64,000 nucleotides of DNA, taken from the NCBI GenBank assembly GCA_965249205.1, contig CBDFLL010000006.1:1116001-1180000 (forward strand), written 5' to 3'. Source of the DNA: JAQBVV01 sp965249205. GTDB lineage: Bacteria > Acidobacteriota > Vicinamibacteria > Vicinamibacterales > UBA2999. A model generated the notes under the pieces. The model ran no database searches, was not told the DNA's origin, and worked only from the letters and a program-made list of their open reading frames with translations. The stretch's first letter is position 1. Every line of letters begins with the position of its first letter. Below are positions 34,843 through 42,574 of this stretch, one piece after another. The translations under genes were made by a program, and so were the position numbers.

Positions 34843-35369
34843 TGCGACTGGAGGGCCGGGATCTGGGCCTCATCCGGGCCGCCGAGCAGAGCCGGAACGT
34901 GATCATGGCGGCACCGGCGATGGCGACGTGCAACGTCGAGGTCATTGTGCACGACCTGGTGCACGGCCACTGGACGGTGTGGGACCGGCGGCACAACCTG
35001 GTGACGACGGCCGGCCTGAACCTCATCCGCGATCGGTTGTCTGGGTCCGGGGACGCGTTGTCGCACGTGGCGGTCGGCACGGGGCTCGCGGCGCCGACGC
35101 ACGGCGATACGGCGCTCGGAGCGGAAGTGTTCCGGGACGTGTTCACGCAGACCACGCCGGCGACCGGACGGATTCTCTATCGCTATTTCCTGGGCCCGAA
35201 CGACGCAAATGGGAACACGCTGGCGGAGGTGGGCCTGTTGAATGCCGCGAGTCTGGGCACCCTGTACGCGCGGGTCGTGTTGATGAGTCCGATCGTGAAA
35301 ACGATCTCGATCGCGGTCACCTTCGGGTGGACACTGTCGTGGAGTAGTGGCCTGGCCGAGGAGGTCTGA
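34842..35369 (+). CDS. Tail fibre/tip-associated protein
   Basis: 175 residues. It has VEVIVHDLVHGHWTVWDRRH, then HVAVGTGLAAPTHGDTALG, the VGTG..AP...DT pattern found in small phage tail fibre proteins, and EVGLLNA. It overlaps the hub stop. It probably sits at the tail tip. Confidence 0.6.
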   Translation: MRLEGRDLGLIRAAEQSRNVIMAAPAMATCNVEVIVHDLVHGHWTVWDRRHNLVTTAGLNLIRDRLSGSGDALSHVAVGTGLAAPTHGDTALGAEVFRDVFTQTTPATGRILYRYFLGPNDANGNTLAEVGLLNAASLGTLYARVVLMSPIVKTISIAVTFGWTLSWSSGLAEEV

Positions 35370-35783
35370 ATGTACACGCCGTACGACTGGTCGACCGGCG
35401 ACACGATTTTGGCTGACAGGCTCGACCACCTCGAGAGGCAATTCCAGGAGGGGACCGACGAAACGCACAGCGCCCCCACGATCAGCGCCGGCACGCTGAC
35501 GCTGGATCTCTCGGCGGCGCGGGTGTTCTTGGTGTCGCTGAACGCCAACATCACGACATTGACGATCAGCAACGCCCCAGGGTCAACACGCCTGGGGTAC
35601 TGCACGGTGCGGTTCCGGGGGGATGGGACGGCGCGCGCGATCGCGTGGCCAGCGGCGGTGAAGTGGCCGGGCAACGTCGCGCCGACGCCGACGAGCACGA
35701 GCGGCAAGGACGACTGGTACACGTTCTGGACCCCGGACGCGGGGACGACGTGGTACGGCGCCGTGCTGGGGCAGGACTACTGA
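35370..35783 (+). CDS. Small tail-fibre-like protein
   Basis: 137 residues starting one base after the previous stop. A short N-terminal helix (LADRLDHLERQFQEGTDE) precedes a beta-rich domain ending GTTWYGAVLGQDY, resembling fibre segments with a pectin-lyase-like or tip domain. Function is inferred from position. Confidence 0.55.
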   Translation: MYTPYDWSTGDTILADRLDHLERQFQEGTDETHSAPTISAGTLTLDLSAARVFLVSLNANITTLTISNAPGSTRLGYCTVRFRGDGTARAIAWPAAVKWPGNVAPTPTSTSGKDDWYTFWTPDAGTTWYGAVLGQDY

Positions 35784-35784
35784 G

Positions 35785-36660
35785 ATGGGCGCCCGGCATC
35801 AGCGGCGCGCCGGGAGCGGCATGGTGGCGCTGACCTATGCCGGTGCCGCGAGTGGGACGCACCGGTTCCCGGTCGACGGCCCCCTGGTGCTGACGACGAC
35901 CGGATCGTACACCGCGATCACCGTCGCGGGCCGTCCCCTCACGGTACGGCTTCGTGGCACGGCCGGCGGCGGCAATGGGAGTGGAGCGGAATCGGACAGC
36001 AACCCCGCGAATGGTGGCCCCGGCGGCGGCGGGGGGGCGGGCGACGATACGGGCGAGGTGGTCACCCTCTTTCCTGGCATCACGTACACCGCCAAGGTGG
36101 GCACGAATGGGGCCGGGGCGAATGCCGTGACGGAATTCCGGGAGAGCGGCGGGACGGTGCACCTGCAACTGAATGGGGGGGGGAACGGCACAACGCCCGG
36201 AGATAACGCACCTGGGACCGCCGGCAGCGGTGGCACGGTCGGCGTGGGCGCGAATGCGGTCGCCGGGAGCGCGGGTGGGGCTGGCGGGACCGACACCGGT
36301 GGGATTGGGGGATCGAGTAGTGCGCCGGCGACTGGTGGGGCTGGGGGCGGCGGCGGTGGGGGCGGGCGTGCCGCGGCGGCTGGCAGCGGTGGGAACGGCG
36401 CGACGACGGTCGATCAGTCCGGAGGAGCCGGCGGGACCTGGCAAGAAGATGGTCCTGGCGCCTCTGGCGCGTCCGCCTCGGGATCGGGTGGCACAGGCGG
36501 CACAGCAACGCCGTACGATGACGGCGGGGGCGGCGGCGGCGGCGGGGGCGGCATCCTCGTCGGCGGCAGCTACTACGGGGGCGGGGGTGGCGGCGGGGGT
36601 GGCAATGGCGGCAGCGGTGGGACCGGGGCACAAGGCGTGCTGGAGATTACGGTCGCGTGA
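35785..36660 (+). CDS. Glycine-rich phage adhesin
   Basis: 291 residues (or 279 from ATG 35821, which has a better ribosome site). An N-terminal beta segment (GTHRFPVDGPLVL) leads to a region where more than a third of residues are glycine, in runs such as GGAGGGGGGGGRAAAAGSGG, and ends GAQGVLEITVA. Polyglycine sandwich domains of this kind occur in tail-tip adhesins that bind host receptors. It is the last tail gene and the likely host-range determinant. Confidence 0.65.
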   Translation: MGARHQRRAGSGMVALTYAGAASGTHRFPVDGPLVLTTTGSYTAITVAGRPLTVRLRGTAGGGNGSGAESDSNPANGGPGGGGGAGDDTGEVVTLFPGITYTAKVGTNGAGANAVTEFRESGGTVHLQLNGGGNGTTPGDNAPGTAGSGGTVGVGANAVAGSAGGAGGTDTGGIGGSSSAPATGGAGGGGGGGGRAAAAGSGGNGATTVDQSGGAGGTWQEDGPGASGASASGSGGTGGTATPYDDGGGGGGGGGGILVGGSYYGGGGGGGGGNGGSGGTGAQGVLEITVA

Positions 36661-36784
36661 GTCTGGCGACGCTCGACGGCAGGGCGTCGTCTGCACACGG
36701 GGCCGGCGTTGCCCGATCCCCCTCGAACCCTGAGGCGCGAGCGGGAGGGGGGCACGACGATGACACGCAGGGCAGAGAATCCCG

Positions 36785-37111
36785 ATGTTTGAGTACACCA
36801 CGGTGAACGTGCTGACGCTCCTGTCGATCGTCTTCGCGGTCGGGATGATGCTCGTCAGCGTCACGCGGTTCGTGACTCACATCGTGCAGACCTTGGCGCA
36901 ACTCTCGGCCACGCTCTCGACGGTGACGGCGACCTTGGCCGAGCTGCATCAGCACATGGTGGCGGCGTCGGCCAAAAACGAGCAAGCCTTTCAGAAAGTT
37001 CTGCTGCGATTGGAATTGCTCGTCGGACTGGAACGCGCGGTGTCCGGTCAAATTCTCGCTGGAGGACCTGCTGCGATGGGCACGCGTGGAGCAGGGGGGA
37101 TAACGCCGTGA
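36785..37111 (+). CDS. Small membrane protein of the lysis region
   Basis: 108 residues with one transmembrane helix at residues 9-30 (VLTLLSIVFAVGMMLV), then a helical region (LAQLSATLSTVTATLAELHQ) likely to form a coiled coil. It is coupled to the next membrane gene and followed by the endolysin, so holin, antiholin or spanin roles are possible. Confidence 0.55.
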   Translation: MFEYTTVNVLTLLSIVFAVGMMLVSVTRFVTHIVQTLAQLSATLSTVTATLAELHQHMVAASAKNEQAFQKVLLRLELLVGLERAVSGQILAGGPAAMGTRGAGGITP

Positions 37112-37386
37112 CGTTGACCCTCGAACTCTGGCAGGCCGGCGCGCTCTTCGGGGCGTACGGGGGCGCGATCATCTGGCTGATGCGGCTGCAGAACCGGACG
37201 GCATCGACCGCGACGGATCTGAGGAAACATGAGGAGGGGTGCGCGGCCCGCTACGCAGAAATGGCCACGCAGCGAACGGAGGACAGGGACCTTGCCGAGG
37301 GTCACCGCCGTGAAGACCGCGAATGGATGAAGGCGATCTCCAAGAAACTGGACCGGCTCATGGAGCGCGAGTCTGGTGGTGGTTGA
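37108..37386 (+). CDS. Holin-like or spanin-like membrane protein
   Basis: 92 residues from a GTG that overlaps the previous stop. One N-terminal hydrophobic segment (ALFGAYGGAIIWLM) is followed by a long charged helix (EMATQRTEDRDLAEGHRR) and KKLDRLMERE. This is the pattern of small phage lysis membrane proteins. The endolysin follows 18 bases later. Confidence 0.55.
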   Translation: MTLTLELWQAGALFGAYGGAIIWLMRLQNRTASTATDLRKHEEGCAARYAEMATQRTEDRDLAEGHRREDREWMKAISKKLDRLMERESGGG

Positions 37387-37404
37387 AGAGAGAGGAGGGA
37401 ACGA

Positions 37405-37863
37405 ATGACGATCTTTGAGCAGGCGCAACGGTTCGTGGGCGAGGTCCAGGAGCTTCGCGGCGCTGAGCATGCCCCGTTTATTCAATGGTGCTTCGAGTGC
37501 TGTGGTTATGGCCCTGAGACGCCGGACGAAACCCCCTGGTGTAGCGCCTTCGTGAATCGGATCGCGTGGCTCCTCCGCCTCCCGCGCTCGAAGTCGGCCG
37601 CGGCTCGGTCCTGGCTCACGGTCGGGCGTCCAGTCGCCCTCGCCGAGGCGCGTGCAGAAAATGACGTGGTGATTCTGATGCGTGGCGGCGGCAATCAACC
37701 GGGCCCGGAGGTGACATCTGGCGCACCAGGCCATGTCGGGGTCTTTGCTGGCTATGACGCGACGACGGGGAAGGTGTCAGTGTTGGCCGGAAACCAGGCG
37801 AATGCCGTCACGATCGCCGACTTCGACGCCGACCGTGTGCTTGGAGTGCGGAGGCTGGCATGA
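37405..37863 (+). CDS. Endolysin, NlpC/P60-like (TIGR02594 type)
   Basis: 152 residues after GAGGAGGGAACG. The catalytic cysteine is in TPWCSAFVNRIAW (about residue 46), the histidine in GAPGHVGVFAGYD (about 110), and the C-terminal VLAGNQANAVTI completes the TIGR02594 pattern. It would cleave cell-wall peptide bonds at lysis. There is no signal peptide, so it needs the holin. Confidence 0.85.
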   Translation: MTIFEQAQRFVGEVQELRGAEHAPFIQWCFECCGYGPETPDETPWCSAFVNRIAWLLRLPRSKSAAARSWLTVGRPVALAEARAENDVVILMRGGGNQPGPEVTSGAPGHVGVFAGYDATTGKVSVLAGNQANAVTIADFDADRVLGVRRLA

Positions 37864-38459
37864 CGAAGTATGTGCCGGTGGCCGGCACGAATGCCGGCAT
37901 GCAAGAGCACGCGTGGAATCGCGAGGGCTCGCTGTTTGCACTGTTCATGCGAGATCACGGCTTCGAGTGGTGCGGCGCAGCGTTCGGGTTCTGGAGCACG
38001 GCCCTGGCCGGCACGTTCTTCACGGGCAGCGGTCACCTGGCGTGGCAGTTCGGCGCGAAGCAGCTGCAGGCCCACGTCAATGCTCTTGACCACGAGGACC
38101 GCAACATCTGGGCGCACTCATGGGGCGGGGCGGTCGTGGCGTATCTCCTGGCGGACCCAAAGACCGAGCGGGTGCGGTCGGTCGTGACGATCGACACGCC
38201 GCTGCAGCGCAGGCTCGACCCGGTGTGGTACGCCGGGAAGCACAACCGCGACTATCACGAGCATCTGTTCTCCAAAGGGTGGGGCTCACGGATTCGGTTT
38301 ATCGCCCAGCGCGGCCGCACGATGCGCGCGATGCCGTGGGCGGACCGGAACACGAACATCACGGGCGGGCATTCAGGCATGCTCAACCGGCAGCAGTTCA
38401 TGCCGCAGGCGGCGCCGGTTGGTCATCGCGTCAGGACGCTCGATCGGAAGGCCGCGTGA
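37860..38459 (+). CDS. Phage alpha/beta hydrolase (lipase/esterase-like)
   Basis: 199 residues overlapping the endolysin stop. The nucleophile elbow is IWAHSWGGAVVAYLL (Ser about residue 88), followed by VTIDTPLQRR (possible acid) and NITGGHSGML (likely His at about 178), in the order of an alpha/beta hydrolase. Its place after the endolysin suggests a role in lysis, comparable in position to lysin B enzymes. The true substrate is unknown. Confidence 0.7.
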   Translation: MTKYVPVAGTNAGMQEHAWNREGSLFALFMRDHGFEWCGAAFGFWSTALAGTFFTGSGHLAWQFGAKQLQAHVNALDHEDRNIWAHSWGGAVVAYLLADPKTERVRSVVTIDTPLQRRLDPVWYAGKHNRDYHEHLFSKGWGSRIRFIAQRGRTMRAMPWADRNTNITGGHSGMLNRQQFMPQAAPVGHRVRTLDRKAA

Positions 38460-38695
38460 AAGGCGTCGCGTTCACCGAGCCGCCACCACCACGTTCACAC
38501 TGGTGGCGCCCTTCCCGGCCGGTAAAGCGTCAATTTCAGATTGAGACACTACCAACTACCACGCAGGCGGACTCCGCATGCCCGAACGGGGTAGTCGGCG
38601 GCACCAGGGGCGCGGCGGCGGGGGTTAATCCGCTCGGCGGCGGCCGTCTCTCGCCGGCGCTCGCGGTTGGCCTGGTGGTGATGTGGGGACGCTAA
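38456..38695 (+). CDS. Small protein ending in LVVMWGR; source of the 39 bp repeat
   Basis: 79 residues from a GTG overlapping the hydrolase stop. It has a proline/basic N-terminus and a hydrophobic end PALAVGLVVMWGR. The last 39 bases recur at 40785 and 42376, and the preceding GAAAGVNPLGGG codons recur before the second copy. It is the last gene of the continuous late operon. Confidence 0.5.
   Translation: MKGVAFTEPPPPRSHWWRPSRPVKRQFQIETLPTTTQADSACPNGVVGGTRGAAAGVNPLGGGRLSPALAVGLVVMWGR
38656..38694 (+). repeat. 39 bp repeat, copy 1
   Basis: It starts GGCGCTCGCGGTTGG and ends GTGGTGATGTGGGGACGCTA, the 3' end of the gene at 38456. Copies 2 and 3 follow downstream in direct orientation, and accessory genes lie between the copies. 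Confidence 0.85.
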
Positions 38696-38982
38696 GACCG
38701 GATCAGGAAAACATGGCGGCGCCCTGGTACGCCCCAACGGCGTCAGGCCATCCAACGGCGACCGCGAACGGAAGCGAACGATGTCCAGTTGACGGTCCAG
38801 AGTGTTGTGTGTGTCGCCGCAAGCGGCTGGATGTGGGACACGACACCGACCGTTTGTGCCTGCCCCCCCACGGTTTCGGTGCAATGGCCGGAATCAACCA
38901 GCCCCAAGATCTAGGGGCTACGCGACAGGCTGAGCGGACGCCTATGCTGGCGGATCGGGCATCCGCCGAAAAGCCGGGCAGC

Positions 38983-40329
38983 ATGACCCCCGTCAGCTAC
39001 CTAGAGACATCCGTCCTTTACTGCGATGACAACATGCATCGCCTGGCCGAGTTCCCATCTGAGTGCGTAGACCTGATCTACCTAGACCCCCCGTTCTTCT
39101 CGAATCGCTCGTACGAAGTTATTTGGGGCGACGAGGCCGAAGTCCGGTCATTCGAAGATCGCTGGCAGGGCGGCATTAACGTCTACGTCAACTGGATACG
39201 TGAGCGCATCATCGAGATGCACCGGATCCTTAAGCCCACCGGATCTTTGTATCTTCACTGCGACTGGCATGCCTCGCACTATCTCAGGGTTATGCTGGAC
39301 GAGGTGTTCGGCGCAAACCACTTCCAAAACGAGATTGTCTGGTGGTACCGGGGCGGTGGCGTCTCACCGCGTCGATGGGGCCGCCGGCACGACACGATCT
39401 TTTTCTACGCCAAGGGCCGTAAATGGACCTTTAATGTGGACCCCGTCCGCACGGAGTACTCTCCCGAATCGATGGAGCGCCTGCAGTACAAGGCGCGTGC
39501 GTTCCGTGGAGACCGAGTGTACGAGACCTACGAGCCTCATCCTCTCGGGAAGCACCCTGACGACGTGTTCGAGATTCAGCCGATCATGCCATCTTCAAAG
39601 GCGAGGCTCGGGTATCCAACGCAGAAGCCTCCAAAGCTCATGGACCGACTCATCCTGGCGTCATCAAATCCAGGCGACATCGTACTTGACCCCTTCGCTG
39701 GTTGCGGTATGTCGCTTCTGTCAGCGCATGAACAGAAGCGAAAGTGGATCGGCATCGACATCAGCCCTACGGCTGTGGAGTTGATGAAGCGGCAACTCTC
39801 GGCGGCCGGAGTACTGTCGGTGAAGGCCGTCGGACTACCGGTCACCGAAGAACAGCTCCACGCCCTCAAGCCGTTCGAGTTCCAGAATTGGGTTATTCAG
39901 CGATTCAACGGCACCCATTCGTCACGCAAGTCAGGCGACATGGGCATCGATGGAGTTTCGTTCTTTGAGCACCTACCGATCCAGGTGAAGCAATCGGCAA
40001 GAATCGGCCGCGAAGTGATCGATGGCTTCGAGACGGCTATCCAGCGAACGGGAAAGAAGCGCGGCTACGTCGTGGCATTTAGCTTTACGCGGGGAGCACA
40101 CGAAGAGGTCGCACGCATCAAGAGAGTTGGTGTCACTATCGATCTCGTTACTGTCGCGAATCTATTGACGGACAAGAAGGATCTTGTAACACCTGCAGTC
40201 GGCGGTCTATTCGATGAAGTGCCCATGCCCGAACCGAGGCCATCTGATTCACGACCAACCGTGGATGAACTGATCCAGAGCGCGAAACGCGCCTCAGCAA
40301 ATCCCTCCGATCGAGCCAGCGATGGCTAA
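38983..40329 (+). CDS. DNA methyltransferase fused to Mrr-like endonuclease domain
   Basis: 448 residues from ATG 38983 (ATG 38944 is possible). The methyltransferase part has LIYLDPPFFSNRSYEV (about residue 29) and the AdoMet motif VLDPFAGCGMSLLSA (about 232), the beta-class order. The C-terminal 130 residues (EFQNWVIQRFNGTHSSRKSG, DMGIDGVSFFEHLPIQVKQS) show the D...QxK core of an Mrr-type PD-(D/E)XK nuclease. It could be a one-protein restriction-modification or methyl-directed enzyme. GC is lower than in the phage late genes. Confidence 0.8.
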   Translation: MTPVSYLETSVLYCDDNMHRLAEFPSECVDLIYLDPPFFSNRSYEVIWGDEAEVRSFEDRWQGGINVYVNWIRERIIEMHRILKPTGSLYLHCDWHASHYLRVMLDEVFGANHFQNEIVWWYRGGGVSPRRWGRRHDTIFFYAKGRKWTFNVDPVRTEYSPESMERLQYKARAFRGDRVYETYEPHPLGKHPDDVFEIQPIMPSSKARLGYPTQKPPKLMDRLILASSNPGDIVLDPFAGCGMSLLSAHEQKRKWIGIDISPTAVELMKRQLSAAGVLSVKAVGLPVTEEQLHALKPFEFQNWVIQRFNGTHSSRKSGDMGIDGVSFFEHLPIQVKQSARIGREVIDGFETAIQRTGKKRGYVVAFSFTRGAHEEVARIKRVGVTIDLVTVANLLTDKKDLVTPAVGGLFDEVPMPEPRPSDSRPTVDELIQSAKRASANPSDRASDG

Positions 40330-40418
40330 GGCCAAGCCTCGAAGGACGTACAAGAAGCATCGCGCGGCATCCTAGGCTGCGAGTCTCGCAACGTTCACCA
40401 AGCGGCGGGGCTCGCCCT

Positions 40419-40467
40419 CCTGACTGTTCCACGTCCCACCGCTAAATCGACAGAACCGACACATAGT
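40419..40467 (+). repeat. 47 bp repeat, copy 2
   Basis: Matches 7342-7388 with two small insertions. Here it lies next to the point where the minus-strand methyltransferase fragment stops making sense, consistent with insertion-sequence debris. Confidence 0.6.
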
Positions 40468-40489
40468 TCCGGGCGAGATCTTCCGGTAT

Positions 40490-40634
40490 CCTGTGTGCCG
40501 TCGCGCTCGGCGAACAGCACGTTGTAGTTCTGATTGCTCTTGAACGGCGGGTCCAGGTAGACGAGGTCCACGCTCTCGTCGGGGATGTAGCGCCGCAGCA
40601 CGTCCAGGTTGTCCCCGTAGTAGAGCGTGTTCAT
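40490..40634 (-). pseudogene. DNA methyltransferase N-terminal fragment
   Basis: About 48 codons reading MNTLYYGDNLDVLRRYI, then VDLVYLDPPFKSNQNYNVLF, the N-terminus and catalytic motif of another beta-class methyltransferase. Homology ends at about 40490 and the remainder of the enzyme is absent. Confidence 0.75.
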
Positions 40635-40784
40635 CGCGGCCGATTGTAGCGCGGAGCCTAGGGTCTTCTTTCAGGTTCAGCCAGCAGCGCGAGTCAGCCG
40701 AGCCATCGCGGGGGCCGGGCGCGGCGGCGGGCGTCAATCCGATCGGCGGCGGCGGCCTCTCCCGTGCCCCCAACCTATCTTGAC

Positions 40785-40823
40785 GGCGCTCGCGGTCGGT
40801 CTCGTGGTGATGTGGGGACGCTA
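40785..40823 (+). repeat. 39 bp repeat, copy 2
   Basis: Nearly identical to 38656-38694. A further upstream segment (40712-40765, encoding GAAAGVNPIGGGG) also matches the gene at 38456. A 17-base stretch, CCCCCAACCTATCTTGA, just before it recurs at about 40865. Confidence 0.85.
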
Positions 40824-40839
40824 GAGGAGAGGCCTGGTC

Positions 40840-41014
40840 GTGTCGGGAGTGGCCACCCTTCAGCCCCCAACCTATCTTGATCCACTACCGGCAGTCACCT
40901 ATCGAGGCTTGTTTCCCGTCATCGTGCAAGCGCAGGACGACCGTGCGATCAGCAAGCGGATCGCGGTCGAGGGCGGATCCGGCACCGGCCACAAGGTCAC
41001 CCAGTCATATCGTG
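40840..41014 (+). pseudogene. Remnant of a phage tail hub gene
   Basis: An open frame reading VTYRGLFPVIVQAQDDRA, then RIAVEGGSGTGHKV, clearly related to VTYQGMFQIIVDSRF and EGGSGIY in the hub gene at 33421. Only about 60 codons survive. It must come from a different but related phage, so this area is a graveyard of a second element. Confidence 0.7.
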
Positions 41015-41070
41015 TGTCAAAATACAACATCTATTTGACATGGCCGTCAAAATGTCGTATATATTTGACA
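41015..41070 (+). promoter_or_regulatory. Promoter with tandem inverted-repeat operators for fic
   Basis: Two inverted repeats of type GTCAAA-N-TTTGAC lie at 41015-41040 and 41045-41070, 30 bases apart. TTGACA (41035-41040), a 17-base spacer and TATATA (41058-41063) form a near-consensus promoter across them. The predicted transcript start falls at about 41070, the ATG itself, so translation may be leaderless. Confidence 0.65.
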
Positions 41071-42275
41071 TGCCATATGACGACAAAATAGGCAATCGGT
41101 ATTCCCATATTCGATTCGGTAAACATTGGTCTTTGTCGGAATCATGCAACTATCTACTCGGCCGATGTGACGCCATGGTTGACTCGATTGGCCAGAGCCT
41201 TTTGCAGCCGGAACGTCGAAAAGAGCTTCTTGCTGTTTCGCTAATTAAGGGGGCGCAGGCTACCACCGCTATCGAAGGCAATACCCTCACTCGAGCCGAA
41301 ATCGAGCAAGTCGCCGGAGGCAAATCGCTCCCGCAAAGCAAGGAGTATCAGGAGCGAGAGGTCAAGAACATCCTTGATGCGATGAACCAGATCTTTCGGG
41401 AGGTGGTCGCACATGACGGTCAGAGTGCGCTCATCACTGCGGACCTGATCAAACGGTTTCACGGTCTTGTTGGCGCTGAACTTGGGGAACACTTTGATGC
41501 TATTCCCGGGCGATTTCGCACAGACGCGCGCGTTGTTGGTCCGTACAAATGCCCTAGACCAGAACACGTTGAAGAGCTCGTGCGACGCTTGTGTGACTGG
41601 CTTCAGAACGAGTTTGGCTATGGCATCAAGCAGCCACAGTTTTTCGCTGATGCCGTTGTGCAGGCCATTGTGACTCACGTCTATCTCGAATGGATTCACC
41701 CCTTCGGTGACGGGAACGGCAGAACTGGCCGACTTCTTGAGTTCTACATCTTGCTACGCGCAGGCAACCCCGACCTCGTGTCTCACATCCTCTCCAATCA
41801 CTACAACCAGACACGAGCGGAGTACTATCGACAATTGCACAACGCCAGCGAGACCCGTGATCTCACCGCATTCTTGGACTATGCCATTGAGGGCTATCAC
41901 GACGGCCTAAAGGAAGTGCTGAGTGAGATTTCGGCCAGCCAGTTCGAGGTCTCATGGCGCTACTTGGTCCATACCAGATTCGCCGACAAGTCGTACCACA
42001 AGAAGAGCGTGTTCAAGAGACGTCGAAATTTGGCGCTAGCGATGCCATCGCCAGACAAGGCGCTGCTACCAGATGAAATCATGATGCGAACATCGGAGTT
42101 GACGCGACAGTATGCGCATCTAACGCAACGGACATTGCTTCGAGATCTTGACGAGCTACGGGCCTTGGAACTCATCCTCAGGTCCGAGGATGGACGATAC
42201 CGAATTAACGTTGGCCTGCTGGCGCCTCATATCGCCCGTCGCAAGACCGGCAGTCAGGTGGCCAGTGTTGCATAG
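41070..42275 (+). CDS. Fic-domain protein (AMPylase-type) with C-terminal winged helix
   Basis: 401 residues from ATG 41070. Upstream in-frame ATGs at 41040 and 41052 lie inside the promoter. An N-terminal inhibitory motif TTAIEGN (about residue 68) precedes the Fic core HPFGDGNGRTGRLLEFYIL (about 211), with all active-site residues present. The C-terminal 80 residues (RTSELTRQYAHLTQRTLLRD) look like a DNA-binding winged helix. Fic enzymes transfer AMP or related groups to target proteins; the motif pair indicates self-inhibition. GC is lower than in the flanks, suggesting recent transfer. Confidence 0.9.
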   Translation: MPYDDKIGNRYSHIRFGKHWSLSESCNYLLGRCDAMVDSIGQSLLQPERRKELLAVSLIKGAQATTAIEGNTLTRAEIEQVAGGKSLPQSKEYQEREVKNILDAMNQIFREVVAHDGQSALITADLIKRFHGLVGAELGEHFDAIPGRFRTDARVVGPYKCPRPEHVEELVRRLCDWLQNEFGYGIKQPQFFADAVVQAIVTHVYLEWIHPFGDGNGRTGRLLEFYILLRAGNPDLVSHILSNHYNQTRAEYYRQLHNASETRDLTAFLDYAIEGYHDGLKEVLSEISASQFEVSWRYLVHTRFADKSYHKKSVFKRRRNLALAMPSPDKALLPDEIMMRTSELTRQYAHLTQRTLLRDLDELRALELILRSEDGRYRINVGLLAPHIARRKTGSQVASVA

Positions 42276-42295
42276 GGCGTTAGCCACGTCTCTAC

Positions 42296-42415
42296 TCCAT
42301 CGTGATCGCGCTCAGGCTGAGCCGTGACGTGGTGGAGACGTACCGCAGCACGGGCCAGGGCTGGCAGGCGCGGATGGCGCTGGCCGTCGGCCTCGTGGTG
42401 ATGTGGGGACGCTAG
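42296..42415 (+). pseudogene. BrnA-like antitoxin fragment fused to the 39 bp repeat
   Basis: The frame reads SIVIALRLSRDVVETYRSTG and QGWQARM, like the C-terminal strand-helix of BrnA-type antitoxins, then switches into the repeat-encoded ALAVGLVVMWGR and stops. The N-terminus is missing and no BrnT is present. Confidence 0.5.
42376..42414 (+). repeat. 39 bp repeat, copy 3
   Basis: Third direct copy. It closes the fic segment on the right. An AT-rich stretch without genes (42420-42522) follows. Confidence 0.85.
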
Positions 42416-42525
42416 GCGTGGAGGGCGCGGGACCGCGTTCGCCGGAAAGGCAGGCGAAGAGTTTACCCAAAAGTTTACGTTCTAATATAAATCGTTTTAT
42501 ATCTATTAGATAGTTAATAGAGACG

Positions 42526-42574
42526 CGGCTCTTTCAAGGCTGAAACCCGGGTTCGAATCCCGGTGGGGACGCCA
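42526..42574 (+). other. 3' half of tRNA-Glu; candidate attR
   Basis: The anticodon arm CGGCT-CTTTCAA-GGCTG (anticodon TTC), the T arm CCGGG-TTCGAAT-CCCGG, the acceptor strand TGGGGAC, G73 and CCA match the 3' half of bacterial tRNA-Glu. No 5' half (expected to start GTCCCCA) lies upstream, where there is AT-rich DNA instead. A displaced tRNA 3' end is the normal signature of a prophage attR. The intact tRNA would be at the left end, outside the window. Confidence 0.75.

Noticed and set aside
38683..38982. N-terminal extension of the methyltransferase-nuclease ORF
   Set aside because: The upstream 100 codons are in frame but have no methyltransferase features, and the first part overlaps the 39 bp repeat. 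The conserved N-terminus begins at 38983.
38656..42574. The TGGGGACGC core shared by the 39 bp repeats and the tRNA-Glu end as a common attachment core
   Set aside because: Only about ten bases match, whereas tRNA attachment cores usually span the T arm to the 3' end. The match can be chance.
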